A stretch of 64,000 bases of DNA from Phocoena phocoena (lineage: Eukaryota > Chordata > Mammalia > Artiodactyla > Phocoenidae), in assembly GCF_963924675.1 (NCBI RefSeq), contig NC_089232.1, positions 45,114,522-45,178,521 of the forward strand. The letters are read 5' to 3'. Positions 11,413 to 23,607 of the stretch are shown piece after piece. The notes beneath the pieces were generated by a model that saw nothing but the letters and a program-made list of their open reading frames with translations, made no database searches and was not told the origin of the DNA. Every line of letters begins with the position of its first letter. Position 1 is the stretch's first letter. Position numbers and translations under genes: made by a program.

Positions 11413-12760
11413 TCTAAAAGGTGAAAATTTCCACCATGAATAAATAGCCAATCCTCATCCAACCAGACACCTCCAAGTACTAAGCCATTTAAACAACTAG
11501 GCCAAATATTCCACCCACCAGGCAAATCAATCCTACAACACTATGATAAACCTCAGGCTTCTGACAGCCTGAGGAGCAATTCATGTCCAAAGGCAAAGGG
11601 CCACCAAAGGAAGCAATGAGGAGACAAGGAGACCCCTCAGAAAGGAAAGGAAGAGCTTTTTGAAATAACTATCGGCACCCAAAGCCTGGCTAGCATGAGC
11701 CCTTACATAGAAATGAGTTATTTTCTGGAAAGCCACCAGTTAACGACAAAATACACCTCAAAATCAGATACTCTGAACAAACAGCTCTAACCGGATTTTT
11801 TCCTTTGGCTAATCCACTCACACACTATCTGTGCCTCAGAGTAAGCTCTCACCATGCCCATTTTTCTTCAAAGGATAATCTGAAACCTGTGCTTTTTCAA
11901 CTGGGTACATTAAACTTCTTAAATGGCAGCAATTAAAAAGCCAGCATTGGTCCAAATCCCGCTCTCGCTGGCTCACTCTTCTCCAGCAGGCACAATGGCA
12001 ACCTTCACTTGCCATCACTAATTTCCCCAAGTGTATCATTAACGGGGTGAAGCTTTTTCTCCAAGACTTGGCTCAACCGAGGCATCATACCCAGAGTGTA
12101 AGAAATGCAAACAGACACTCAGGTTTCTGTGGCCTCTAATCTTCCAATCAGCATTTCCCAAAGGCATGCAGTGCCCTTCAGGCTGAATGCTGACAGAGTT
12201 CCAAGACTGAGGCAAAAATTTCACCAGCATTTTCTAAGCAGCACTACTGAAAGTCAAAAACAGGAAGAAGAGATTTTAATGGGAAGAGTATGTGAAGGTC
12301 ACTCTTAATGACAGTAAAAGCTGTTGCCTCTCTGTTGACAAGTGAAATATAAATCATCCAAAATTCAATCCTCTTCCCCAAATTATTACTAAAGTAATTC
12401 AATCTCAAACCAAGAACTCCCCGAGTCAGCCAAGACTTCAATAAGTCACCTTAACCAACAGACTCCCGTTCAGAGAGAAAGAGCTGGCTTGAGTCCATCC
12501 ACACTCACAGACAAGAAGTTCTCGGGGAGCAAATGGAAGCTCTGCTGCTGTGGCAACTGAAGACTGAAGCCCATTTTGTGTTGGCCTTAGTGGGCACCCA
12601 GGAGCAGCTACACAGTAACAACTTCTCAACTGTCCATTGCAATGGTGCATAAAAAGCATGGGCTTTTTAACAGGTAACACAGTACTTACAACAGGAACTG
12701 GACTATACTTTTGTATATACATCTGAATGTGGGTTATAGGATAAAAAGTCTCTTTCGACT
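11413..12760. other. Unannotated stretch, no gene seen
   Basis: Mixed composition with short frames on both strands (for example 94 codons at 12438-12722, minus) lacking any recognised motif. No repeats recognised. Confidence 0.4.
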
Positions 12761-12764
12761 ATAT

Positions 12765-12970
12765 AACTGAATCGCCAGATAAATACAAGATGCCAAGTTA
12801 AAGCTGAATGTCAGATAAACAAACTTTTAGCAAAAGTACATGCCAAATACTGCATGAGACATACTTCCACTATAAAAGGTATGCTAAATTTCAGATTAAG
12901 TATCTGAAATTCAAATTTAATGGAGTATCCTGGTTTCTTTGTTCTTCCTAAATCTGGCAACCCTCCATTT
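12765..12970. repeat. Palindromic DNA MITE
   Basis: Opens 'ATCGCCAGATAAATACAAGATG' and ends with the near-complement '...GGAGTATCC...AAATCTGGCAACCC'. The inner halves 'AATGTCAGATAAACAA' and 'TCAGATTAAGTATCTGAAATTC' are also complementary. This is the layout of a known mammalian palindromic short DNA transposon (possibly MER53-like). Confidence 0.6.
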
Positions 12971-13374
12971 CAGTATGCTAGGAAAATCCAATCTGAGAGA
13001 GGCAAGGAAGAAGTCTAGCAACCACCCAACCATTCCTGTATCTCAAGGTCAACTGTGAAAACTCTTCCCTCTAGTGTGGCTACTAATTAGCCACCATCTG
13101 ATAAACAACAGCCCCAATGCCCATGCTTCTCTGGACCACAGATGCTAATTACATAACTCAGTGCCAGGGGTAAAGGGCTCAGATAAAGCAAGTAATTAAG
13201 TATGAGTAGGTACCCTAAACAGAAGTCATTAGTAAATGTTATTATTTATTCAATAAAATTAAAAGCGAAATTGGCTATGGAGAAACAATATGAAGACAAC
13301 AGACAGTAAACTGAATATATAAGGAGTTATTATGGGAACTAAGCATCCCAAATAGTATTTTTTAAAAGAGTTAA

Positions 13375-13522
13375 CTCTATTGAACAGTTACTATGCGCCA
13401 AACGACATTCCAAACACTTTACATGTTTCATTGCACTTAATCCTAATCCCCTAAGAAGTGAGTACTACCATCATGCCCATTTTACAACGAGAAGAAACTG
13501 AGACACAGAGATTAGGTAATCT
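13375..13522 (-). repeat. MIR SINE, antisense
   Basis: 'ACTATGCGCCAAACGACATTCC', 'CTTTACATGTTTCATTGCACTTAATCC' and 'CCCATTTTACAACGAGAAGAAACTGAG' are the reverse complement of MIR in order. Confidence 0.85.
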
Positions 13523-13529
13523 GATAAGA

Positions 13530-13640
13530 CTCGGGGGACCATATTTCCTGGTTTGCCTCGGACAGTCCCAGTTTATGCCTGTTGTCCTGGTACAATTATT
13601 AAAAGCACCCCCTTTCATCACGCTCATGAATTACCCAGTT
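13530..13640. repeat. Short DNA-element-like remnant
   Basis: 'GACCATATTTCCTGGTTTGCC' and 'GGACAGTCCCAGTTTATGCC' resemble a widespread mammalian short repeat containing 'GGACAGTCCCGGTTT'. The family name was not settled. Confidence 0.35.
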
Positions 13641-16380
13641 TGGATGATAAATTACACGGTCACCTACCAAGGACCCACAGTCAATAACTAGCAGAGGCAG
13701 GGTTCCATCCAGGTAGTGTGGTTCCAGAAACAGAAGACAGTCACTGAAACATACTCCCTCCCAAGTCCTACATTCCAGGAAGAGGATTCCAAAAGGAGAT
13801 GAGATTAACCTTTTTACTAGACATCCTGCAGGGTTACAAATCAAAGTGGGTTGAAGGCAGGGGGTAGGTGAGGGTCATGTTTTTCAGAACTGTCCTTTAT
13901 CTCCCTTTAAATCATTGATAATACACAGCACAAATCATCTGTGAGCAGAGAGAATTCCTCAGCCAACCTATACCCACATCACTGGATCTAAAAATTTTTA
14001 AACTTACTCGACTAATCAGAGTAATATTTAACTAGATCCTTTTCTATTTTGGAATGACCTTCATCTTCCTTCAGCCTGCTCTGGGCAGCCAGGGCTTGGT
14101 TGTTGCTATTTATATTAAAACAAAGGTGGGCATGCTGTATGTGCTGGTTTTTAGTTCCATACACAATGAGCTTTCCTTCTTTCCCTATAATAAAAACCTC
14201 TCTCCGTTTTAAAAAAAATCTTTGGCAAAACACTATTTTCCCAATAAATGTTTCCCAATAAACATTAATGCTAGTTTGACAGCAACGAAGACAGAGAACA
14301 TGAGCATTAACTTGTAGGCTCTCCTCATATACATAATTATGAAATGCATCACAAGTGGTCCAAGAAGTAAGATGCCTCTCAAGGTTCAGCACAAGGAAAT
14401 GGTCACAAGCAGAGTAAGTGTTCCCACATATCTGCAAATGCTTCAGAAGAAATTGTCACCCACTTAACATGGTAATTTCAGCCCTTAACACTTGAGGCTG
14501 TGTGACTTTACCTGGTCTCTCTTAGCTTATCTCCTCCTTATACGATGGAGTGGACGGACTAAGGTCTATAGGGTCCTGCCTGGCCCTGAAACTTCCAATT
14601 CTACATCCTCCCTACACTCCTCCTGACCATGCACTGCAGCCTACAATGTGAAAACTCGGCTCCTCCACAAACCCTCCTAACATCTGGCTTCTCAGCTGGT
14701 AGGTCCACAAGGGTGGTCCACGAAAGGACACCACTACAGATCCCCAAAGGTGAGGAAATCAATGCTCCTCTCTCAAAAGCAGACTTACACCAAAGCTACC
14801 TTTACTGAAAGCCAACACAAGCATCTGAGGTGGTCGAACACCTGAAAGACCTTTGAAAGACAACAGTCCTGTGACCTGGCCCAGAAGCAGCCCTGCAGTG
14901 AACAGTGATATCCTCATGTCTGTCATACTCCTTGATATATTAAGTTTGACTCCTGTCATCCCCAGGCCATGTGAAAAATGTTTTTTACTGTTTATTTTTG
15001 TTATGGGTCATGAATGCTTCTTCTACAATGACACTAAAATCAACAAAAAGGACAAAACTAGGAACCATGGCTCCAAAGAAGGTTTTTTCCTGCCTCAAAT
15101 CCTCACAAGTCACCTTCACAAGGCAAGTTTACTGCTGGTCAGGTCCTGATTATAAAAGCAGTGGGAAAAAAAAAATTAAAAAATAATAAATAAATAAAAG
15201 CAGTGGGAAAGGGGCGGGATTGGGGCTGCTGATTTAACTGATAGTTTAAAAGTATGTTTCCTGTCACGTAACAGCAATGGCCCTTCACATCTTTTCACTC
15301 ACAAAGGAAAAAAACAAAACAGAAAATGAAAACTGAATTCTCAGCCTGGATTTCACATGATTTTTCACAGAAACTGAAGTCATCACTTAACAAAAAAAGC
15401 CGTAAGCTCAAAGGTCTGGGAGTTAGTCATGATAAAGTTCTACTCATGCATAGTTATGAAACAGGAGAAGCACTTTACCTTCTCACCTAAAGCTTTACTG
15501 CATGAAGTTTACAGCCACATTTCAGTGAAAACTTCCATATTGAGATTTGTTACATATGCAGGCATAAATTCCTGGCAACAAACACCACGTTTAAATCCAA
15601 AGCCTTCTGGCAGAGAAATAAGTAATACCTCTTGACAAAAGTTGTCCCTCTGCTCCTTATCAGAGCCCTCATTTCAGTAACGTCAAAACTTCTAGAAAAT
15701 TTGTTATGGAAGGTCAGAGAGAATCAAGAAAAATGCAGAAACCAATAAACAATTATATGTGTTTGGGCCATCTGCTCAAACCAATTTAGTCTTTTATCAC
15801 CACAAAGATGTGCGGTCCTGGTTTGTTTACCTCTCTCTTTTCAGTGGTTAGTTTAGAACACAAAAGCAACTAAATGAAGACAAAATCCCATGGATTCAAC
15901 ACAGGCATGTAACCAATGACTAAAATTTTAAAACAACATTGCCTGCAATTTGATTCATAACCACAGAAACCAGACTCTTCAAATAATCAATTCTTCTAGC
16001 AAACAATAAAAACAAAGCTTCTTCCCAGCATATGTAATAATTAAAACATGATTCCAATAGTTTTGCTTTGTATGAGAACAGTCTAGACTAGGGCATCCCA
16101 AAGCATATTCTATGAAACCCTGGCCTAAGAGAGGCTATGAAAAAAAAAAAAAGAATTCCAAAGTCAGCTAAATTTGGGAAACAACATACATCACCCTCCC
16201 CCTCTACAATGCCTATCGGCTTATAAAGGCTCTGAGAAGTCCCTCACTAAAGAGACCTATTACATTTTACTTCACCTAGCATTCTTTTAAATAACACATG
16301 TTAACATACTGTAAAACTAGTACTTCAAAACACTTGAGAAGAAATGCCAAGTTAGACCATATTACCTATACCATCATCTA
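13641..16380. other. Unannotated stretch, no gene seen
   Basis: AT-rich DNA. A 141-codon minus-strand frame at 14012-14437 is the longest one outside SINEs and the CpG island, but shows no domain, signal or repeat. A tail-only retroinsertion with a 17-bp duplication lies at 15152-15210. Confidence 0.4.
15152..15210 (+). mobile_element. A-rich tail-only retroinsertion with 17-bp TSD
   Basis: ATAAAAGCAGTGGGAAA occurs at 15152-15168 and again, identical, at 15194-15210. Between the copies lie only 25 bases of A/T-rich tail (AAAAAATTAAAAAATAATAAA...). A 17-bp perfect direct repeat around a lone A-rich tail is what target-primed reverse transcription would leave after extreme 5' truncation. Confidence 0.6.
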
Positions 16381-16384
16381 CGTT

Positions 16385-16690
16385 TGGTCAGAAACTTCTA
16401 ATGCTCATAATAGCCAGTCTCTTCTCTTTCTGGTCACATGGGTAGATTACACTTGCCTGCTCCCCGCTGCAGCTGGGCAAGGTCGTGTGACTAGTTCTGG
16501 CCGCTGACTTATATCAGCCAGAGTTCCTAAGGGAGAAAAACATGGGGGAGAGCCCCCTGCCATCCTATGATGGACACAAAATATGAATGAGGAATGCACT
16601 TCTGTGGGTTTAAGCCACTGAGATTTTGGAGATGTTTGTTACTGCAGCACCAGCTCAACCTGCTTGATATGCTATGGAGGTAAATTTTCT
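16385..16690. repeat. Possible ancient LTR or DNA repeat
   Basis: 'GGCAAGGTCGTGTGACTAGTTCTGGCC' and 'TTTAAGCCACTGAGATTTTGGAG...GTTTGTTACTGCAGCA' are phrases common in old mammalian interspersed repeats, probably MaLR-type. The family is not certain. Confidence 0.4.
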
Positions 16691-16954
16691 TAAATAAATC
16701 AATACAAATTGACTAAAGTGACAATATAAATTGAAGTGACAAAATAAATGTAGAGATAGAAATATTTGAAGGATGGGGAGATGGATAGTAGAATAAGCAT
16801 ACAACAAGAATGCATCTTTAAGAAGGCCACTTTGGTCTACAGAATCTTAAAGATCTAGAGATGAGTGAGCTAAAACTAAAATGCCATGGTATCGACTATT
16901 TGAAGTGGCCAAGTTTAGCCTGTTTGCAGTTTAGTTTGTTGGCACGGGTGGGCA

Positions 16955-17160
16955 GCGAGGGTAGCAAGAACACTTACCGAGTGCCTATAATGTGCCAGAC
17001 CCTGAGAAACAAAGTGTACAGATTGCTGCTTTTAATCTTGATACTGTGATAGTTGGTAGATGATAACTGTTGGCATCATCTCCCTTTCACATGAGAAAAC
17101 CAAAATTCTATTACATAATTTGTGTAAGATCATACCACTAATAAACAGCTTTCATATAAC
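16955..17160 (-). repeat. MIR SINE, antisense
   Basis: 'CGAGTGCCTATAATGTGCCAGACCC' followed by 'CATGAGAAAACC' and 'GTGTAAGATCATACCACTAATAA' are in reversed MIR order. Very diverged. Confidence 0.7.
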
Positions 17161-17399
17161 TATACCTGTCTACATTCTTTTTATTACACCATTAGTCTGA
17201 ATTAGTAGAAACACCTGAACTATGAAATTTTAAAAAAAATAGTTTGGAGTGTCATTACTCTAATGCACTTTGTAAGAATGTGAAAGAATTGTAGAATCAA
17301 AAGGGGGCAAACTTTGGCCAAATGGAAGACCTGGAGCTTTTAAAGAATAAACAGGATGTTCTTATAATTAACATACTAATTGCTTGCAAAGGATAATAT

Positions 17400-17660
17400 T
17401 CACTTTTCCAAAAAAAGTTTATCTTTTCAAATTATAAAAGTAAGACGTACTGATTGTAGAACACTGGAAAATACAAAAAAGCATGGAGACAAAAATAAAA
17501 ATCACAAGTAATCCTACCACTCTCTCCCAGAATTAATATTTAGAATATTTTCTTATCTCTTTTTCTTTGTTTTTGTACATAGTTGAGATCATACCATTTA
17601 TATAATCCTGTGTTCTGCTTTTTTCCCCTTATATTAAAAATTTTTCTATGTTATTAGGTT
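17400..17660. repeat. Old LINE-like fragment
   Basis: 'TTGTAGAACACTGGAAAATACAAAAAAGC' and 'ATCATACCATTTATATAATCCTGTGTTCTGC' are typical of old LINE 3' regions. Orientation and subfamily are not certain. Confidence 0.45.
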
Positions 17661-17689
17661 TTCAATAATAATAATATTTTTATCAGCAT

Positions 17690-17940
17690 AATAATAACTA
17701 ATAGTTATATATTTGCCAGGTATAGACTAATCACTTTACTTACATTAACATATTTAATCCCGACAATAACTCTCTAAGGCCTGTTTCACAATTGTGCCCA
17801 TCTTACAGATGAGGAAACTGAGACAGAGTAGGGCTAATGACTTTCCCAAGGTCACAAAGTGAATCCATGGGAGAGTCGGGATCCAGACCCAGCCAGCCCC
17901 TGGGTGAGCACTCTTAACCACTATATTGTACTGCCTCCGT
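17690..17940 (-). repeat. MIR SINE, antisense
   Basis: 'ACATATTTAATCCCGACAATAACTC', 'CAGATGAGGAAACTGAGACAGAG', 'CCCAAGGTCACAAAGTGAA' and 'CACTCTTAACCACTATATTGTACTGCC' form a nearly full-length reverse MIR. Confidence 0.9.
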
Positions 17941-20900
17941 AATATTCCTTCCTCTAACCTACCAACGATGGACTTTTGGGTTATTACCAATTTTTTTTCT
18001 GTTATAATAATAATGTTAACAATAGACACCTTTATAGGCACCTGAGGCAATATTTTATCTAAACCTATTCAGACAGCAAAACTCTTACCATTTTAACAAG
18101 TTCAATTTATTTTCAGCTAGCTGACAACAGCTGTAGAAACATCTAAGACAGCTAGCATTTCATAAACCAACTCACTGCTCCGCCTACCCCTGGTATGAAC
18201 TTCCATGTGGTCCTGACCAGTCCACCCCACTGCCATCTGCAGCAGATTTCTGTAACGTTTCCATCTGCCTTCACCCGGCACAAAGAGCCAATTAAAACCC
18301 TGGGTCTGTTCTGTGTGTCCCCCAACATATATAAGCAAATTCCGTAAATTTTTATGTCTGGAATATTTTAAATGCTAACCTTATTTGTTCCTAGTCTTAT
18401 AAGCTTGTGGCAATACAAGGCATACAAACAGAGATACTATGCTGTATGCATGTATAAAATTAAAATGAATGATTTTCTAATTTAGACAATAATCCAGAAA
18501 AGGGATATTCAAATATTTTACTTTTTGCCTGCTTTTCACTGCTTACACTGAATGACTGAACTCTCTTGCAAGATTAAAAGAATGGTCTGAGATGAAAATA
18601 ACCCCAAATCAAGTTTCACAAGCAGATCAGATAATGGTGTGTTAAGTAAAAAGGGAACTGGTTGGTGGCTCTGGCTCACAGTTCACACCTTCTGAATTCA
18701 ACTTACCAACATGGCTATCCAAGAGTATGTTGTAAAAAACAGGGAATGTGTAAAAGAAGGGAAAGGCAGAAGCGTAATTTTAAAAGTTTAGGAAATCATA
18801 AAGAAATTTTCCAATACATCAACCATACCACATAGAGAAGTCATTTGCCATTTAAGAATGAAAAAGAGCAATACTTCTGAGAAGCTAAGTATCTCCACAT
18901 TTTCTACAAAATATTTTTCATGTTGTAAAAAAAAAACAAAATGTTTTTTACAGATTCTGAAAACACACCTAGAAAAGTAACCTTAACTTTACTGGCCAAA
19001 GACCTAATAATTATAAACTATAAATCTCTGTATGAGGCACTTACATAGAGCCAGAAATAATGTTTCCATACAAGGAGAAGCCCTCTGAAACGTATGTTAA
19101 GATACAAAAAGTGGCAAAGCAAAATTCAAAATATTACAGATCTGCAGACAGCAAAACAAAAGAAACAAAGCCATTTGTGGGGCACTCTAAAAAGCTATAA
19201 AATTATTGCAATTAGTCCAAGTCCAAACTTCTAACAGACTTTAAATTAGAGGATAATTAAGATATCTGTTAATACCAACTTTCAGAAAATTCTTACTAGG
19301 AACTTGGTTTGTATATAAGCGCTTTAAGATAAAGGTTCACTCACTGTTTTCCTGTTATAGTTAACATCTAAATCCTCTGTTCTTATTTGAGTTCCACTCA
19401 GTAACCCAAATACTGCATTTTTAAAGATTTCATCTTCACAGAACCCAAACTCTTTGGATTATCCCCACAGGCAGCCCCTGCCTCCACCCAGCCACCCAAC
19501 CCACCAACCCCACCAGCGCTACCCCACCGGCACTGTTCATGTCCCCATCAGGCTCCCAGCGCCCCGCACGGGACTCCTCCTAAAGACTGCACAGCCCCGC
19601 TCCCCCCCACCTTGTTTCTACCATGCTGACTTAAAAAAAACAAGCCTTGCGATTAAAAACAATTTTGAAAGACCACAGTTAGGAAGTAAACCAATTACAC
19701 ACAAGAATCAAGTACTGCAGACAAATGGCCAATGACACTAAGTCAAAAAGTGAGTACGCAAAGAAAAAAATAAGATTTTGCATGACAGTAACCAAATGCC
19801 TTTTATTCTGCTTCTACAATGTTTGGGCATCCAACCATCAATAATTCATATACAAATGACAGTCAGATATATAAAATATAGGACTTTTTTTTTTTAAACC
19901 TTCAGGGCCCCAATTTTCATTCAAACCACAAAGACTGCATATTTTGCAGTGAGTGGAGTAGGTGGGGCAGGGGAACCTCCACGTGAAGTCTGGGAGAACG
20001 CGTTACTCATTAGTCCAGGTAAAACCATGCAAGATTTGATGTTACACAGAAGTGTTTTCCTCCATATAGTCACAAGATTTAAGATTACTGGAACAAAAAG
20101 ATAAATAAATAAAAATAAACCTTGCTAAAGAGGAAAGCCACCACCTCTATTCCAATTCTTTGCTCAAGTGAAATGACAAGTTTCAAGATATTTTGTTAAA
20201 CTGTAGCTATTTTAAGGCAGGACAAAGCTGCATCAGTGCTTGTCACACAGCTTGCTCCCAATCTCTTGGCAGTTCTCCAACACATTCCAATTTTTTTATG
20301 CACAGCCTTGCTGGAATCTCACCCTACTTATCTCTAAAGACACACTAAGTAAGATGTTGCCACATTACACAACCAACCTGCCATTTATTCCCATCCGTTC
20401 ACTTTGAACAATGTCTGACTAAAAAAAAAAAATCAGAGCACCATCTGTGTGGATGCAGCTTAATCCAAATGATCCAATTCACATGGGTCCCCAAAACAAG
20501 TATCAGAATACCGTTCAAACTGGGAGGAAATGCTGTGTGTCAGTGCCCAGAGAAAGGCTGAATACTCACCAACCAAGGAAGGAGAACTGATACAGAGGGA
20601 AAAAAACAAGATCAAATCCTGACTACAGATGCTAGACCCTAGTCATGCAGCCACTGCCTACATTTTGAGGCAGATTATTAATCAGGGTGTATTTTAAAGG
20701 ATAATCTCAGGATTTAATGAGTCCCATTACCTCCGTGAAAAGAACGATTTAACATAGCATTACGTCCTCTAAGTCAATGTACTCTCTAATTGTTAATATT
20801 TGGCCAAAAAAAAAAGTCCTCTTCAAAAACAAACTGGAATGGTTAACCACATGCTGTTACATTCCATTCTTGCCAAAAAAATATATTTAATTAGCACATT

Positions 20901-22031
20901 TGTGCCTCATGGTCTGCACAGCTGCACAACATTCCAGTGATGGGCCAGCTATCGATACACTCTTTACATTAAAAAACTACTGACTTCAAAAGTTGAGAGG
21001 ACTGAGAAGCAGTTCTCAAGCGTGACCCACTAAAGATATATTTATTTCATGTGAACAAGTTTCCTTTAACAAGGGTATAGTCCAAAGGAAAATATATTAT
21101 AATTAAGAATAAAATATTCATGCAAACATACACTAACAAAATCATTCTTCAGAACTGGAAACATATATATATATGTATTTATATATATCAATATATATAA
21201 AATTCAACCGACAGACAAGAACAGTCTTCCTCAGGAACAAGACAATAAATTAGCCTGCTGTCTAAACTTTCACCCTTTCTGAATCAAAGATTTTTAGAAC
21301 TAGGATGAAAGCTGATGTTCTTAATGTCAGGAACACATACTTAAAAAGCAAAACAAGCCTTTCAAAATGAGAAATCATCCTGATTATCAGGGAAATTCAG
21401 GAATTCTTCTGGCAGTGGGTGTTGATTTAAAAACAAACAAACAGACCAAAAAACGCCCCCCCAAAACAAAAAAACCTACCTTAAAGAATAAAACACAAAG
21501 CGTGCACGGGTTTCTCTTCTGCTCAAATGGCACACAAATGTCTCTGCTCCAGGATCAGGGTGCTTCTTCGACTCCGCCCCAGGAGATAAGTCAGGTATTT
21601 AAGGACAGCTGGCTGCAGAGAGTTGTCAACCTCGCTGTGAGAAGGACCAGGCCCCTTTCAGAGAAGTTACCCGACTGATACCTCCAACCATTCGCCTCCT
21701 AAAATAGAGACAGGTGTGCTCATCCAGTCAAAGGTCTAGATAAGGCTACGTTCAAGCCTCCTGCTCTTCCTGACCTGGGGCACCGGGACCAGACTCTGGG
21801 CACTGCCTCAGCTCAGTGCCTCCCCAGGTGCCAAGACTCAACGTTTGCAGCTGCCTGTAGGTCAAGCTGAGATCCCTCCCTACTCCAGGCTTCAGTCAGC
21901 CCAGGCACATTAACCATCAAACATTTCCCTTGACGGGTTTTGGCCACCCTCAAAGAGAATGACTCCCACCAGGCTGGGAGTTTCTGAACAATCCCTCATT
22001 TGGAGAGAGGAAGTCCACATAGTGTACCTGA

Positions 22032-22094
22032 GCTCCATCACCCAGCCCTGCTCCATCCATCACCCAGCCCAGCTCCATCCATCACCAGGCCCAG
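22032..22094. repeat. Three-copy 22-bp tandem repeat
   Basis: Units start at 22051 and 22073 (22 bp each, two mismatches) with a shortened first unit at 22032-22050. The repeated core is CTCCATCCATCACC. Confidence 0.85.
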
Positions 22095-23595
22095 CTCAGA
22101 TTTCCCCTCTAAACTGTGCAAGGAGCCACCACTGGCCTTAGTGTTTAAACCTGGGAAGAAGGTTATTTGCCATTTTTGCTCGTGGCCAACCAACCCAAGT
22201 GAGACCAGTAACAACCACAAAGTACCTCACAGAAATTGCTGGCAAGGGCTTTCTTTCTCTTCCAACAAAAGGGTATTTCTCCCCTCTTGCCACTCCCTCT
22301 TTCCCTCAACACATGAAGAAACCATTTTAGCACCTTCCTCAGGAAGAGACCAACTATACTAGAATTAAGGCAACAAAGAAGTGCCAGCAAGTCACCTGCA
22401 TCACATCCAACCATCTGAGGTCCCACGGCTTAAGAAACTGGTTTGCATAATCAAACATGTATATTGCTTTTTCTCCTTGAAATAGATCCCGGATCCGAAG
22501 ATAGAATTTTAAAGAGTTCAGCTGATACAAATACCCTAGGAAAGCTGAGCTATACTGTATGCTTTCAACAATTACAACCAAACCCAGCCCAGTAAAATTT
22601 ACTACATTTAAAACCAAGATTATAATAACCACATCCATTCCATTTGCAACACTTTATAGGGTAGCTGGTTCCAAAGACTCTGAAATCTGAAGACAAAAGT
22701 AAAATCAGATGTTGTCCAAAGCATACGGAGATGTCTCTCAAGGGAATTAATGCAACTCTGACGGGAATTCCTCTCAAAACAAATAGAAAGCACACATTAT
22801 CTAATGATAGCTTAATTTCTGGTACTTTTCCACTATAAAACAATTTTTTTAAGGAAGAGAAGTATCTACAATAAGCAAATTTGGGGTTCTCTCAATCTTT
22901 GCCTTTTCCTTAACACCCCGCCACTGAAACAACTCAGGGAAACCGACAGTATCCATAAGCCACAGTTTTAAATATGGCCAGTAGTAATAAGATATTATGT
23001 TCCGTCATGCTACATGTACCAAATGGAAGGGTGATAAACATCGAGGGATTATTCAGACTGTGAAAACTTTACATCTTTAGCTTGAGATTTGAGGACTGAC
23101 CCTTATTCATGAGACGAACAAATATGTACAGAGGGAAAAAAGGTTTAAAAGACAAACACCAAAATGATAACTGCATGTCTCTGGAGTCACTGAATGGGGT
23201 CAGTGACTTTAATTTTCTTCTTTGTGTTCATTTTTATTTTCCATATGCTCTACAATATTTATTATTTTGGTAATAAATATTATTTTGAAATTGTTACATT
23301 ATGATGATTTTATGCTAATTTATACCTTTTTGAAAGTATATATTCTACATAAACTATTCAGAAAAAACCTAACATACTGTATATAGTAGCAGACACTGTC
23401 AAAAATTCAGGGATTCCAAAAGGTAAAGAAAATGAACATTTTAACTTTTAAGATGATTGTTCTCCCTATAAAAGCACTCCTATGCTACAGGTTAAAAAAT
23501 ACAATGGAAAATGTTTAAACATCACAGAGAAAAATAATAAGTATTGTCTTGGGGAACAACCTAGGTTTTTCTTCCCCTTTAAATAAGATAAAAGC

Positions 23596-23607
23596 GGGGG
23601 GGGGGGG
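23596..23607. repeat. G12 homopolymer
   Basis: Twelve consecutive G. Length may be unreliable in the assembly. Confidence 0.9.

Noticed and set aside
19454..19735. 93-codon plus-strand frame rich in Pro/His
   Set aside because: Follows from the C-rich tract at 19465-19620. No domain and no flanking splice signals.
22032..22094. Short repeats considered as a CRISPR-like array
   Set aside because: Only three directly adjacent units without spacers, in a vertebrate genome. A plain tandem repeat.
22397..22640. Possible coding exon on the minus strand, ending CAG|GTGACT
   Set aside because: The frame looks protein-like, but the donor is weak, the acceptor choice is ambiguous, and linking it to later exons needs a 17-nt exon with a poor GTATCA donor.
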